From the IMG/VR virus record IMGVR_UViG_3300007072_000018, positions 1 through 41,746 of that record: 41,746 bases of DNA; one strand, 5' to 3'. This document shows, in pieces, positions 7,746 through 15,720 of the stretch (position 1 is the stretch's first letter; every line of letters starts with the position of its first letter). The DNA is from a virus. Under the pieces are notes generated by a model, which worked only from the letters and a program-made list of their open reading frames with translations, was not told where the DNA came from and did no database searches. The translations under genes were made by a program, and so were the position numbers.

Positions 7746-8579
7746 ATGAAAATAGTATGGTTAACTGACTTTACAGAGAAAGAACACCAAGGAGGGGCTC
7801 AACAAACCAATAAGATAATGATTGAGAATAGTCCTTATCAAGTTATTGTTGTAAAAACAAAAGACTTTAGACCATCAATGATAAATGATAGAAATCTTTT
7901 CATAATTAATAATATAGTGTTCTTATCAGATGATAACCTTAATCAGATAATATCAAGGGCAAAATATGTAAGATATTGCCACGACTATGAGTGTGTGCCT
8001 AGACTAAAAGACAAAAAAGATTTCTATAATAATTCACTAATGAATATATTTTTATCTCCTTTGCATCACAAAGAATATGTAAACAAGATTGGTTATGAGA
8101 TACCTAATGTTGAGATACAGAATAGCCCTATTGACACTAAGATATTCAAACATCTTCCTTCAAATAAAAAGAAAGAGGTTTTATGGGTTGGGCAAGTTAA
8201 TGTTCATAAAGGTATTAGTAATGTTATTTATTTTGCAAAAAAGAATAAAGATGTTATGATAAATGTAGTAGGTTTTGGCAATGGAGATTTAATTAAAAAG
8301 TTAAAAGAATTACCTAATATCAAGTTTTTACAAGAAATACCGCATAACTTAATGCCAGTTTATTATCGTAAGTATGATAGTTTTATACATTTACCTGAAT
8401 GGAAAGAACCATTTGGCAGAACAGTATTAGAAGCCTACTTATGTGGTTGTGATTTAATCATAAACGATAATCTTGGTTGTATGAGTTTTGATTGGGATTG
8501 GAATAATTATAAATCTATTAAGAAACACTGTGAAGAAGCACCAAAAGAATTTTGGAATAAAATAAAACAAATAATATAA
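7746..8579 (+). CDS. GT4-type glycosyltransferase, short form
   Basis: The 277-residue protein starts with MKIVWLTDF and a GGAQ loop, as in the N-terminal Rossmann fold of GT-B enzymes, and has the donor-binding half with WVGQVNVHKGI (about 140-150) and the E-x7-E motif E221PFGRTVLE229 followed by AYLCG. It is shorter than usual (350-400), with a reduced N-terminal half, so it may recognise a short or peptide-bound acceptor. It completes the glycosyltransferase-methyltransferase-glycosyltransferase block. The start is SD-less (aaaaatATG). Confidence 0.82.
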   Translation: MKIVWLTDFTEKEHQGGAQQTNKIMIENSPYQVIVVKTKDFRPSMINDRNLFIINNIVFLSDDNLNQIISRAKYVRYCHDYECVPRLKDKKDFYNNSLMNIFLSPLHHKEYVNKIGYEIPNVEIQNSPIDTKIFKHLPSNKKKEVLWVGQVNVHKGISNVIYFAKKNKDVMINVVGFGNGDLIKKLKELPNIKFLQEIPHNLMPVYYRKYDSFIHLPEWKEPFGRTVLEAYLCGCDLIINDNLGCMSFDWDWNNYKSIKKHCEEAPKEFWNKIKQII

Positions 8580-8596
8580 TAAGGAGGAAAAAATCT

Positions 8597-8983
8597 ATGG
8601 CAAAAAGTGCGATGTGTCTAAAATGCAAAAAAGGAAGAGTAGCAATTTATGACGGAAAGTTTCTAGTAATTAGAAGACAAGGACAAAACTTTATGATACA
8701 AGGCAAGGATTATAGTTTGCTTTGTGCTTGTCCTAAATGTGGGACAATGAATACGGTTAATCTAAACTTCATTAAAAATGAGCAAGGGGAAGATATAGAA
8801 AACTTTAATTGTAGTGGAGAGGTTAGTGATATGACTGCCGAAGAAATAGAAAAAGTAATAGTAAATAAGGAGGAAGAAAATAATGACGAAAAAACAGACG
8901 AAAAACTCGAAGGAGATAAAGAAGATGGAGAAAAACAAGACGGAGGAGAAGGAAGTGATAAGCCAACAGGCATCAATTTCTAA
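8597..8983 (+). CDS. Zinc-ribbon protein with acidic tail
   Basis: The 128-residue protein carries a zinc ribbon made of MCLKCKKG near residue 7 and CACPKCGTMN near residue 47. The last 50 residues are almost all Glu, Asp, Lys and Gly and are probably disordered. A strong site, AAGGAGG, lies 9 bases before the ATG, unlike the glycosyltransferase genes upstream. I do not recognise the family. Its place just before the protease-scaffold gene suggests a head role. Confidence 0.65.
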   Translation: MAKSAMCLKCKKGRVAIYDGKFLVIRRQGQNFMIQGKDYSLLCACPKCGTMNTVNLNFIKNEQGEDIENFNCSGEVSDMTAEEIEKVIVNKEEENNDEKTDEKLEGDKEDGEKQDGGEGSDKPTGINF

Positions 8984-9350
8984 TGATGAAGATTTAAATT
9001 TGCCTACTCCACCCAGTGAACCGGCAAAAGAAGTAAATGAATTTGATGGATTAAATACTCCATCAACAGGCTTTGATATTTATGAGGAAGATGATGAAAA
9101 GAAAAAGCCACGAGAAGAAGGCAAACTTCCTGAAGGTGTTAATTTAGAGGTTAATGAACCTGAAGAAAATATAGTTGACAGTAATATTGAAAGTGCTAGA
9201 ATGAGTGTAGCAGATATTATTGGTCATATGGCAACAGTTGCCGATGTAAATAGAGAATTTCTTTCTTTACTTCAACAAGATAGAATTGCTAATCCAAAAG
9301 ATACTGCAAAAGCGTTAGCCAATAGAGGTTTCATTATAAATTACAAATAA
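8883..9350 (+). CDS. Acidic protein before the prohead protease, unknown function
   Basis: The 155-residue protein has a disordered acidic first part (rich in E, P, N) and a helical C-terminal third starting near SARMSVADIIGHMATVAD. It overlaps the previous gene by 101 bp in another frame, yet AAGGAGG at 8867-8873 precedes its ATG. A second in-frame ATG at 8925 with AAGGAG upstream is an alternative start (141 residues). Length and location would fit a head-assembly cofactor, but no family is recognised. Confidence 0.6.
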   Translation: MTKKQTKNSKEIKKMEKNKTEEKEVISQQASISNDEDLNLPTPPSEPAKEVNEFDGLNTPSTGFDIYEEDDEKKKPREEGKLPEGVNLEVNEPEENIVDSNIESARMSVADIIGHMATVADVNREFLSLLQQDRIANPKDTAKALANRGFIINYK

Positions 9351-9353
9351 GCT

Positions 9354-9425
9354 AAAGCCAGTTAATGGCTGTCAAAAGCTAGTTAATAGCTGAACCCATA
9401 TATAGATGGTGTTTGGCTTTTTTTT
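9354..9425 (+). terminator. Multi-hairpin intrinsic terminator or attenuator
   Basis: Three small hairpins follow each other: AGCCA-gttaa-TGGCT (9356-9370), AGCTA-gttaa-TAGCT (9377-9391) with the same loop, and AACCCAT/ATGG-t-GTT (9393-9413). In addition AAAGCCA (9354-9360) can pair with TGGCTTT (9414-9420), which runs straight into eight Ts (9418-9425). The last pairing excludes the first hairpin. The element separates the entry/modification genes from the protease-capsid genes and probably tunes read-through. Confidence 0.6.
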
Positions 9426-9443
9426 ATCTAATAATATAAAAAT

Positions 9444-10505
9444 ATGGAAATAAAAAAAGAACAACTTAGAGGAGAGATTGGGGCTATTCAAGAAATGTCC
9501 AGTGAAGATAACTTTTCATTAGATATTCCTATTACTGGTGTTGATATGGAAGCATTGAAAGCTAATGATAAAGACCCTCTCTTTGTAACAGTTGAAGTAT
9601 TGAACCCTCAAACTTCAAAGAATGGTAATAATTGGACGATAGAAGCTATGAGGTCAGTAATGGAACAGATAAATAAATTCAAGCCTGATGCTTATTTGGG
9701 TCATATGAAAGATGAGGATAGACCTTATAAGGCACCCGAAAGTCAAACAATTTGGTTAGGTGCAGTAATCAAGGAAATAGCTGGCAAGCCCCGCCTGTTT
9801 GCAAAAGGCTATATCCTTCCTTACGCTGAAAAATTGAAACAATATCTTAAAATAGCAAAGTCTACTGGTAAAGATGTTGGAGTTAGTGTCTATGGACTTG
9901 CTGAAAAAGTTCGTGGCGCAATTAGAGGAACTTGGGATATAAAATCTTTTAATCTTGAGTCTATCGACTGGGCTAGATCTGGTTCAAAAGGAACAAAAGA
10001 TACTAACTTTTTATTATTAACAAGTGAAATGTCAGATAAACAGGAGGTCAAAATGGATAAAGCAGAAATAATTTCTGAAATGTCTAGAAAAGACCTTGAG
10101 AAATACAACAGTGAATTATTCACTGAAGTAAAAACTCTGGGTGAACAAGATGCTTCAGAAAAAATCCAAAAGACATTGGAAGAGAAAGAAACAGAGCTGA
10201 AAAAAGCTACCGATATTATCTCTGAAATGTCAAAACAAGCCTCTGACCTTATTGGTTCTTATGTAGATAATGAATTAGCGAAGAAAATTGCTAATGAAGC
10301 TACACGAGGATTTATAAGTAAGATGGTTATGAGTGAAATGACTGGCAAAGCCTCTACAAAGGCTGTTGCTGACGAGGCACTCAAAACAGTTCTTGAAAGT
10401 GATGCTACAAAAGCATTGCTAAAAGAAATGATTGACGACAAAAAGTTTGCTCCTGAAAATAAAGGTCAAGAGCAAGCAAAAAAAGAAGTCGGAATAAAAT
10501 ACTAA
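9444..10505 (+). CDS. Prohead maturation protease fused to scaffold
   Basis: The 353-residue protein has a protease-like first half (about 25-190) with KNGNNWTIEAM, YLGHM, WLGAVIKE, a VSVYG segment that could hold the serine nucleophile, and ESIDWARSGSKGT, arranged as in phage capsid proteases that self-cleave. From residue 204 on it is helical, charged and coiled-coil-like, as scaffold domains are. Expected role: guide capsid assembly, then digest the scaffold. The major capsid gene lies two genes downstream. Which residues are catalytic cannot be fixed by eye. Confidence 0.75.
   Translation: MEIKKEQLRGEIGAIQEMSSEDNFSLDIPITGVDMEALKANDKDPLFVTVEVLNPQTSKNGNNWTIEAMRSVMEQINKFKPDAYLGHMKDEDRPYKAPESQTIWLGAVIKEIAGKPRLFAKGYILPYAEKLKQYLKIAKSTGKDVGVSVYGLAEKVRGAIRGTWDIKSFNLESIDWARSGSKGTKDTNFLLLTSEMSDKQEVKMDKAEIISEMSRKDLEKYNSELFTEVKTLGEQDASEKIQKTLEEKETELKKATDIISEMSKQASDLIGSYVDNELAKKIANEATRGFISKMVMSEMTGKASTKAVADEALKTVLESDATKALLKEMIDDKKFAPENKGQEQAKKEVGIKY
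10053..10505 (+). CDS. Nested in-frame scaffold product
   Basis: Inside the protease-scaffold gene, AGGAGGT (10042-10048) sits 4 bases before an in-frame ATG at 10053 (residue 204), exactly at the change from protease to helical domain. Such a strong ribosome site inside a gene is unlikely by chance in this AT-rich genome. It should yield a separate 150-residue scaffold in excess over the protease fusion, as in the lambda C/Nu3 arrangement. This is inferred from sequence only. Confidence 0.65.
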   Translation: MDKAEIISEMSRKDLEKYNSELFTEVKTLGEQDASEKIQKTLEEKETELKKATDIISEMSKQASDLIGSYVDNELAKKIANEATRGFISKMVMSEMTGKASTKAVADEALKTVLESDATKALLKEMIDDKKFAPENKGQEQAKKEVGIKY

Positions 10506-10527
10506 TTAAAACTTTTAGGAGGTTAAA

Positions 10528-10854
10528 ATGGCAGACAAAAGAAGTGATGGTCAAGCAGTAGTAGTTACACTACTTCAGACACAAAATAAAGGCGATCTTG
10601 TTAGAATATCTGATTTTATCGGTATTTTAATGAACGCTGGCTCGTCTGGCGACCAAGTAGCACTTGATATTGCACAAGACGAAGTGGAATTTGCAGTTCC
10701 ACAATCTGTAACCGCAAATGTAGGAGATATTTTGTATATGACATCAGGTGGTGTCATAACAAATACATCTTCTGGTAACCGAGCATTTGCAAAGGTAACT
10801 GTGGCTAAGGACGCAAACAATATTGTTTGGGCGATTAGACTACCACAGGCCTAA
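10528..10854 (+). CDS. DUF2190-type capsid decoration protein
   Basis: The 108-residue beta-rich protein has the DUF2190 layout: GDLVRISDFIGI near the start, a repeated small-residue beta pattern, then VGDILYMTSGGVIT and a final RAFAKVTVAK strand. DUF2190 proteins bind mature heads and stabilise them. It is preceded by AGGAGG and stands directly before the major capsid gene, so it should be made in large amount. Confidence 0.8.
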   Translation: MADKRSDGQAVVVTLLQTQNKGDLVRISDFIGILMNAGSSGDQVALDIAQDEVEFAVPQSVTANVGDILYMTSGGVITNTSSGNRAFAKVTVAKDANNIVWAIRLPQA

Positions 10855-10878
10855 TAGTAATTAATATGGAGGTTTAAA

Positions 10879-11916
10879 ATGAAAGAATTCAATTTCAACC
10901 AGGCAAGTGCTGAAGCAGAGGCTTTTGTTCAAGGCATCTTGAAAGAAATGGCTGAAGGCAAAAGAACTACTGGTGTAGAATGGGGTGATGAGTTTGCTAA
11001 TGGCAAATACACACTTCGTGAAATGATTACTTCTGCTGATGGTGGTAGTGCATTTCTAAAGAAAATTACCTATGATGTATATCAAGGTAGAGAAGCTACT
11101 CCTTTATTGTATAAAGATATCTACCAAACTAAGGTAGACTCAACATTTCCTGAAATATTGGAAATCAATGAAATGGGTCCAGTTAGAATGGTATTTCTTG
11201 AATACCTTGAAGGCTCTGAAGTAAAATTCGGTGACCTAGCTCCTGGCACAGTTAAGACTGTTAAATTCAAGACTTATGCTGCTGGTATTCAATACACCGA
11301 GAATATGATTGAATATAATCAGACTTGGAAAGTAAGTGATATCGGTGTTGCATTTGGTGAGGCTTATAACAAGCTATTGAACCACTTGCACCTTTATCCA
11401 ATAATATCAGATAGCTACACAGTTAGTTCTGGTGGCCTTAATGGGCAGAAGAAAGCTCAAAAGGCTGGAACTCCACAACAAATAGCATTTGATACATCTA
11501 TTGCAAAGACATTGAGAAATGCTATAACTGTCCTTCCAAAGGGTGCTTATATGCTTATCAACTCTGCTGATAGATTTGCTATCGAAGATGCTATCAAAGG
11601 TTCAATGTATGCAGACCTTACTCCTTCAACTGTAAAGACGAAATTGAGTTTGGCTAACATCATTGAATATGACGGAACTGAGATAACAGTTGGTGCTAAA
11701 ACCTATGAATATCCTGGTGTTGCACAAGGCGATTTGTATCTAATTGCACCTACCAAGAAAAACTATATAGAATATATCAAACACGATTTGCGTATCACGA
11801 GCGATAATGCAGACCTTTCTCGTTTGATTATGGAGGAAATAGTTGGTAGAGCAAGAAGGGCAGTTGCTACTGCGAACGGTGGGGTTGATGGTGCTGTTCA
11901 AGTAAAGTTAGCGTAG
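10879..11916 (+). CDS. Major capsid protein (HK97 fold)
   Basis: The 345-residue protein has the usual length and order for an HK97-fold capsid protein: helical N-terminal arm (1-60), an E-loop/P-domain stretch with VRMVFLEYLEGSEVKFGDLAPG, and a C-terminal A-domain with YMLINSADRFAIEDA and an YLIAPTKKNYIEY strand. Location after protease and decoration genes, a strong GGAGG site and the downstream structured terminator all fit the most abundant virion protein. The protease may trim its N-terminus, but no cleavage site can be assigned. Confidence 0.85.
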   Translation: MKEFNFNQASAEAEAFVQGILKEMAEGKRTTGVEWGDEFANGKYTLREMITSADGGSAFLKKITYDVYQGREATPLLYKDIYQTKVDSTFPEILEINEMGPVRMVFLEYLEGSEVKFGDLAPGTVKTVKFKTYAAGIQYTENMIEYNQTWKVSDIGVAFGEAYNKLLNHLHLYPIISDSYTVSSGGLNGQKKAQKAGTPQQIAFDTSIAKTLRNAITVLPKGAYMLINSADRFAIEDAIKGSMYADLTPSTVKTKLSLANIIEYDGTEITVGAKTYEYPGVAQGDLYLIAPTKKNYIEYIKHDLRITSDNADLSRLIMEEIVGRARRAVATANGGVDGAVQVKLA

Positions 11917-11929
11917 TATAATATTAAGC

Positions 11930-11984
11930 AGATGAAGCCCACTTGTTTCCTGTCTTTACAGGCTTTATGAGTGGGCTTTCGTCT
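11930..11984 (+). terminator. Branched hairpin after major capsid gene
   Basis: AAGCCCACT (11935-11943) pairs with AGTGGGCTT (11970-11978), and the pairing can be extended to about 14 bp (11930-11984) with one bulge and one G-U pair. Inside the loop, CCTGT/ACAGG (11949-11953/11958-11962) forms a second hairpin. Only a short T-run follows. It probably acts as a leaky terminator or as an mRNA-stabilising 3' end for the capsid message, lowering expression of the genes after it. Confidence 0.6.
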
Positions 11985-12000
11985 TAATAAGGAGGTCGAA

Positions 12001-13566
12001 ATGGGAATATCAAAGTTAGGATATGTTAGAAGTAACCCCAAACTTGCATTTGTAAGAGTTACACCTGATGGTGTTTCTTCAGATATATACAAGAATGAGT
12101 CTGGAGATGAATGGGTAGTGGCTCATAATGTCCACGCCTTATTCGATGGTAAGGAATATGGGGCAGATTATTATATAGAGCAGATTCAATATACTGTTCC
12201 AATGACATTGGCGTGTTATAAATATACTAAAGATGGGCACGACCAAATATTTACAAGTGGCTCTGTTATAACAAATCCAAGTGTTGGTGGAAACTATGGT
12301 TGGAATGGAGACTATCCAATCTATGCTATATTATGTAATCTAACATCTACAGTAGATGGTTCCATATTTATTGACAGTGCACCCTCTATTCTTTTATTAG
12401 AAGGTTGGGATAATATGGGTAACGAAGGGGAAGACATAAAAGCAATCCGTGATTTGATTGATGAATATGGAATTACTTTAGTTCCTGGTGGTGGAGGCGG
12501 AAATCAAGTAATAACACTATCAGATATACGATGTATATTCAGAATGTTTGATAATGTCGATGGGAATCAAGAACAACATCAAGGTTCTGGTGCTACTGGA
12601 TATGAACAGAATACTAAAACATTCTTCTCTGGGAATATGCTCGACTTAAGAATAAACAATGCTAGTGCTATTCATAATGGCGGACGACTAGTGATAGGAA
12701 TTGGTGAAAATGTATTAGTTGAGATAATTGGCGGTCAAAACAATTTTGGAGTTGATTATGGTATGGCAGGTGAAGATTTGACGCAATTAAAATCTCAGCT
12801 AGTTACTATCTTAAACAACGCTATGCAATTTGGTGAGCCGTTAAACGGAGTATTAACACTTGCCAGTCCTAGTAGTGATAATCTACCAGATTGGGTTCAA
12901 ATACATCTTGAGGGAATAAATGACACAATCTGGGTAGATAGTTATGGACAAAGTTATTGGGCTGATGCGTTTCGTTCATTACAACAAGGAAATAATGGTT
13001 GGGGATATGTTATTGATAGATTAGGGTTTTCTTTGGACAATAAACAGTATAGAGGACTTTATGGACAACCACCTACAATAGAGGCTTTTAATGGTTCTGT
13101 GGCTATGAAGGATAATAATGGCAATATTGTTAATTTCTTCCAAAAGATAGATAACTCTACAGAAGCATATTACATAGATAATCATACAATAGATTTAAGT
13201 TTTGCGACTGGAGAACAAGACATATATGCTATTCTAGGCAGGGTAACAATAGATAGTATAGAATATTTTGTTTGTATATTATCGAACGAAAATGAGAAAC
13301 AAACAATTATAGACTTCTGGACACAACAAGTTGGTGGTGTTGTTGATGAACAAGTAAAAGTATGGCAAGCAAATGGTATCAATATGGATTATACTTATGT
13401 TGGACCTGGAACAGAACCAGATGATAATGATCCATATTCAAGATGGCAAAGACAAAGAAATCATTTTGAGAATGGTGCAGTAGATGAGAGTTGGAATGAA
13501 TTGATGGATACTCCTTATGATGGCAAAGAAGCTCCAACAGTTCATAAAGAGGTTAAAAAGTTATAA
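12001..13566 (+). CDS. Large virion-associated protein of unknown function (521 aa)
   Basis: I do not recognise a family. The protein is rich in Gly, Asn, Asp and aromatic residues with beta-strand patterns, a GGGGGN linker near residue 165, and a hydrophilic C-terminus. The start at 12001 is preferred to an in-frame codon at 11971 because AAGGAGG lies just upstream. Strong translation and its place between the capsid and connector genes suggest a head fibre or surface protein. Being followed by a glycosyltransferase gene, it is a good candidate acceptor for sugar modification (inference). Confidence 0.6.
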   Translation: MGISKLGYVRSNPKLAFVRVTPDGVSSDIYKNESGDEWVVAHNVHALFDGKEYGADYYIEQIQYTVPMTLACYKYTKDGHDQIFTSGSVITNPSVGGNYGWNGDYPIYAILCNLTSTVDGSIFIDSAPSILLLEGWDNMGNEGEDIKAIRDLIDEYGITLVPGGGGGNQVITLSDIRCIFRMFDNVDGNQEQHQGSGATGYEQNTKTFFSGNMLDLRINNASAIHNGGRLVIGIGENVLVEIIGGQNNFGVDYGMAGEDLTQLKSQLVTILNNAMQFGEPLNGVLTLASPSSDNLPDWVQIHLEGINDTIWVDSYGQSYWADAFRSLQQGNNGWGYVIDRLGFSLDNKQYRGLYGQPPTIEAFNGSVAMKDNNGNIVNFFQKIDNSTEAYYIDNHTIDLSFATGEQDIYAILGRVTIDSIEYFVCILSNENEKQTIIDFWTQQVGGVVDEQVKVWQANGINMDYTYVGPGTEPDDNDPYSRWQRQRNHFENGAVDESWNELMDTPYDGKEAPTVHKEVKKL

Positions 13567-13576
13567 ACAAAAATAT

Positions 13577-14638
13577 ATGCCAATTAAAATAAATTGGCTA
13601 GGCACGATGGGAGCAGGGCAAGGATATAGTGGTTCTGCAGAAAAGATTATACTTGCTCTTGATAAACTAGGAGTGGATATAAGAATACTCGGTATTACGA
13701 AATCTTACCCTGTTCCATTGACTGCTGAAGCCGAAGCAATCAGAAAAAAAACTTACGAAGAAGCAGAGATTGGAATGTGTTATGGCTTTCCTCACACAGC
13801 CACAATGCTACAGAATAAAAAGATAGTCCTGTTCTCAATGTTTGAGACAGATAGATTGCCTAACGGAATAAATGCCTGGGCGGGAATTACTGGGAATGCT
13901 GGTAAAACTATAAATAATTTTAATGTATTAATTGTTCCTTCATATCATAATAAGAGACTATTCATAAAAGAAGGGGTAGATATACCTATTTATGTTATAC
14001 CTCTTGGAGTAGATGAGAAGTTTACTTTCAAACAAAGAGTAGTTAAAAATACTTTTACTTTCTTATGGGTTGGAACATTTACTAAAAGAAAAGACCCATT
14101 GCTAGTCGTAGATGCCTTTAAGGCACTATATAGCGATAGAGGTGATGTAAAATTAATTCTTAAGACTTCAGGAGGTATTGCACAAAAGTTTGACTTTGGT
14201 AGCAATATAGAGGTAATTGATAGGATTTTAACTGAAGACGAGTTGATAAACCTTTATCATAGTAGCGATTGCTTCGTATTTCCAAGCAGAGGTGAGGGTT
14301 TTGGATTACCACCATTAGAAGCGATAGCAACTGGTATGCCGACAATAATGGCTTACAATACTGGGATGATAGACATTTTAAAAAATGGTATTGGTTGTCC
14401 ACTAGAAAAACAGACACTCGAACCAGCTGAAAAGTTTAAAGATGATTGGGGAGAAATTGGTAATTGGAGTGTTAGTGATATAGATGAGTTGAAAGAAAAG
14501 ATGTCTTATGTCTATAACAATCAAGAAAAATGTTTTAAACAAGCCAAAGAACAATCTGATTTTGTAAAAAAAGTATATACTTATCAGAACACAGCATTAA
14601 AAATAAAAAAAATATTGGAGGTATTGAATGGAAATTAA
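13577..14638 (+). CDS. GT4-type glycosyltransferase
   Basis: The 353-residue GT-B enzyme has an N-terminal GTMGAGQGYSGSAEK loop, WVGTFTKRKDP at the start of the donor-binding half (about residue 165) and the E-x7-E motif E240GFGLPPLE248 followed by AIATGMP. This is the best-preserved GT4 of the three in the genome. The ATG at 13577 is preferred to one at 13517 inside the upstream gene, because the fold starts right after it. The start is SD-less (aaaatatATG). It overlaps the next gene by 11 bp. Confidence 0.87.
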   Translation: MPIKINWLGTMGAGQGYSGSAEKIILALDKLGVDIRILGITKSYPVPLTAEAEAIRKKTYEEAEIGMCYGFPHTATMLQNKKIVLFSMFETDRLPNGINAWAGITGNAGKTINNFNVLIVPSYHNKRLFIKEGVDIPIYVIPLGVDEKFTFKQRVVKNTFTFLWVGTFTKRKDPLLVVDAFKALYSDRGDVKLILKTSGGIAQKFDFGSNIEVIDRILTEDELINLYHSSDCFVFPSRGEGFGLPPLEAIATGMPTIMAYNTGMIDILKNGIGCPLEKQTLEPAEKFKDDWGEIGNWSVSDIDELKEKMSYVYNNQEKCFKQAKEQSDFVKKVYTYQNTALKIKKILEVLNGN

Positions 14639-15011
14639 ACAGCAAATAAGATACAAAATAGGCGATAATGATTCTTATGCTTATGTTTTTACAGACGAAG
14701 AGTTAGATAATATAATCTCAATAAACACAGGTTCTAGTGATGAGGAAACAGTTTTGCTATCCTCTGTATTTTGCGTTAAAGCAATGTTAGCTGATAGTGC
14801 AAAACGATTTAACTATAGACAAGATAATTCTAGCGTAAATGCCAGTGAAATATTTGACCACCTTAAAGATTTACTTGCTGATTTATTAGTCGATTTAGAA
14901 GTTTTACAGACAAATGCAGGTGAAGATGGTGGTGCGACAGTATTAGATAGATATAACACAGACCAAGAATTAAATTATAACTTAATAGACGAAAGTCCAG
15001 GAGCATACTAA
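14628..15011 (+). CDS. Head-tail connector (adaptor, gp6/gp15-like)
   Basis: The 127-residue helical protein begins with a short segment ending in FTDEELDNII, typical of adaptor proteins that bind the portal, followed by a long central helix and an acidic C-terminal tail. The order adaptor, stopper, gp10-like, tail terminator, major tail protein in the next genes supports it. The start overlaps the glycosyltransferase end and has GGAGG upstream. Confidence 0.72.
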   Translation: MEIKQQIRYKIGDNDSYAYVFTDEELDNIISINTGSSDEETVLLSSVFCVKAMLADSAKRFNYRQDNSSVNASEIFDHLKDLLADLLVDLEVLQTNAGEDGGATVLDRYNTDQELNYNLIDESPGAY

Positions 15012-15388
15012 TGGATATGAATAACTATGTTGGAAAAGAAATAAAACCACTTAAAAACCCCTATAACATAGTGGACGACCTATTTAGTGTCTTAGCTAAT
15101 ATAGAGAGCCAAACTATTAGCCAAACTGATACTGGTAGTATAGAAAAGAACTGGACAGTAAAGTTTAGTGATATAAAGTGCATTGTTGAAACACGAAGCC
15201 ACTACAATAGAGACAATCTTGCTAGTGCTTACATCAATGCAACACATAATATATATTTCAAATATAGAGAAGATATAGATATAAATGACAGAATTATAAT
15301 TGAGGGCAATACCTACGACATAAACGCCATAGAGTTCAATACCGTTAAAGACATAATAACAATAGTAGCACAAAAAATAATACAATGA
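15011..15388 (+). CDS. Head closure / head-tail joining protein
   Basis: The 125-residue protein shows a beta pattern ending in DRIIIEGNTYDINAIEFN...ITIVAQ, the typical end of SPP1 gp16-like stopper proteins that close the portal channel after packaging. It starts on the last base of the adaptor gene. An ATG at 15017 two codons later is an equally good start. It overlaps the next gene by 4 bp. Confidence 0.72.
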   Translation: MDMNNYVGKEIKPLKNPYNIVDDLFSVLANIESQTISQTDTGSIEKNWTVKFSDIKCIVETRSHYNRDNLASAYINATHNIYFKYREDIDINDRIIIEGNTYDINAIEFNTVKDIITIVAQKIIQ

Positions 15389-15720
15389 TAACACTTAAAA
15401 TAAAAGACACAAACAATACGACAGAATTTTATGCAAATCTTTATGCTGGTATTGATGATGGTTTGAATAAAAGTGCAAGTTTACTAAGAAAACAGATTAG
15501 AGATATAACTCCTGTTAGAACAGGTGCTTTGAAGAAATCTATGTCAGTTGAAAGAATTAGTGGGACACAATCACAGGTTAATACTGAATTAGAATATGCA
15601 CCTTATGTAGAGCTTGGAACAGTTAAAATGGCACCAAGATCTATGATGAGAACAGGTTTTGACAGTAATATAGATGCTATTCTTGATGAGTTTATAAGGT
15701 CAATAAAAAACAAAATATGA
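15385..15720 (+). CDS. HK97 gp10-like neck/tail-completion protein
   Basis: The 111-residue protein has the family pattern: KSASLLRKQIRDITPVRTGALKKS, then YAPYVELGTVKMAPRSMM. This matches the HK97 gp10 family of neck proteins exactly in order and size. It starts by ATGA overlap with the stopper gene and overlaps the next gene by 4 bp, so the four connector genes form a coupled run. Confidence 0.85.
   Translation: MITLKIKDTNNTTEFYANLYAGIDDGLNKSASLLRKQIRDITPVRTGALKKSMSVERISGTQSQVNTELEYAPYVELGTVKMAPRSMMRTGFDSNIDAILDEFIRSIKNKI

Noticed and set aside
9354-9420. Cloverleaf-like fold that could be a tRNA
   Set aside because: A 7-bp outer stem and two arms occur, but there is no T-loop GTTCRA sequence, no normal anticodon arm and a T-run follows, so a terminator fits better.
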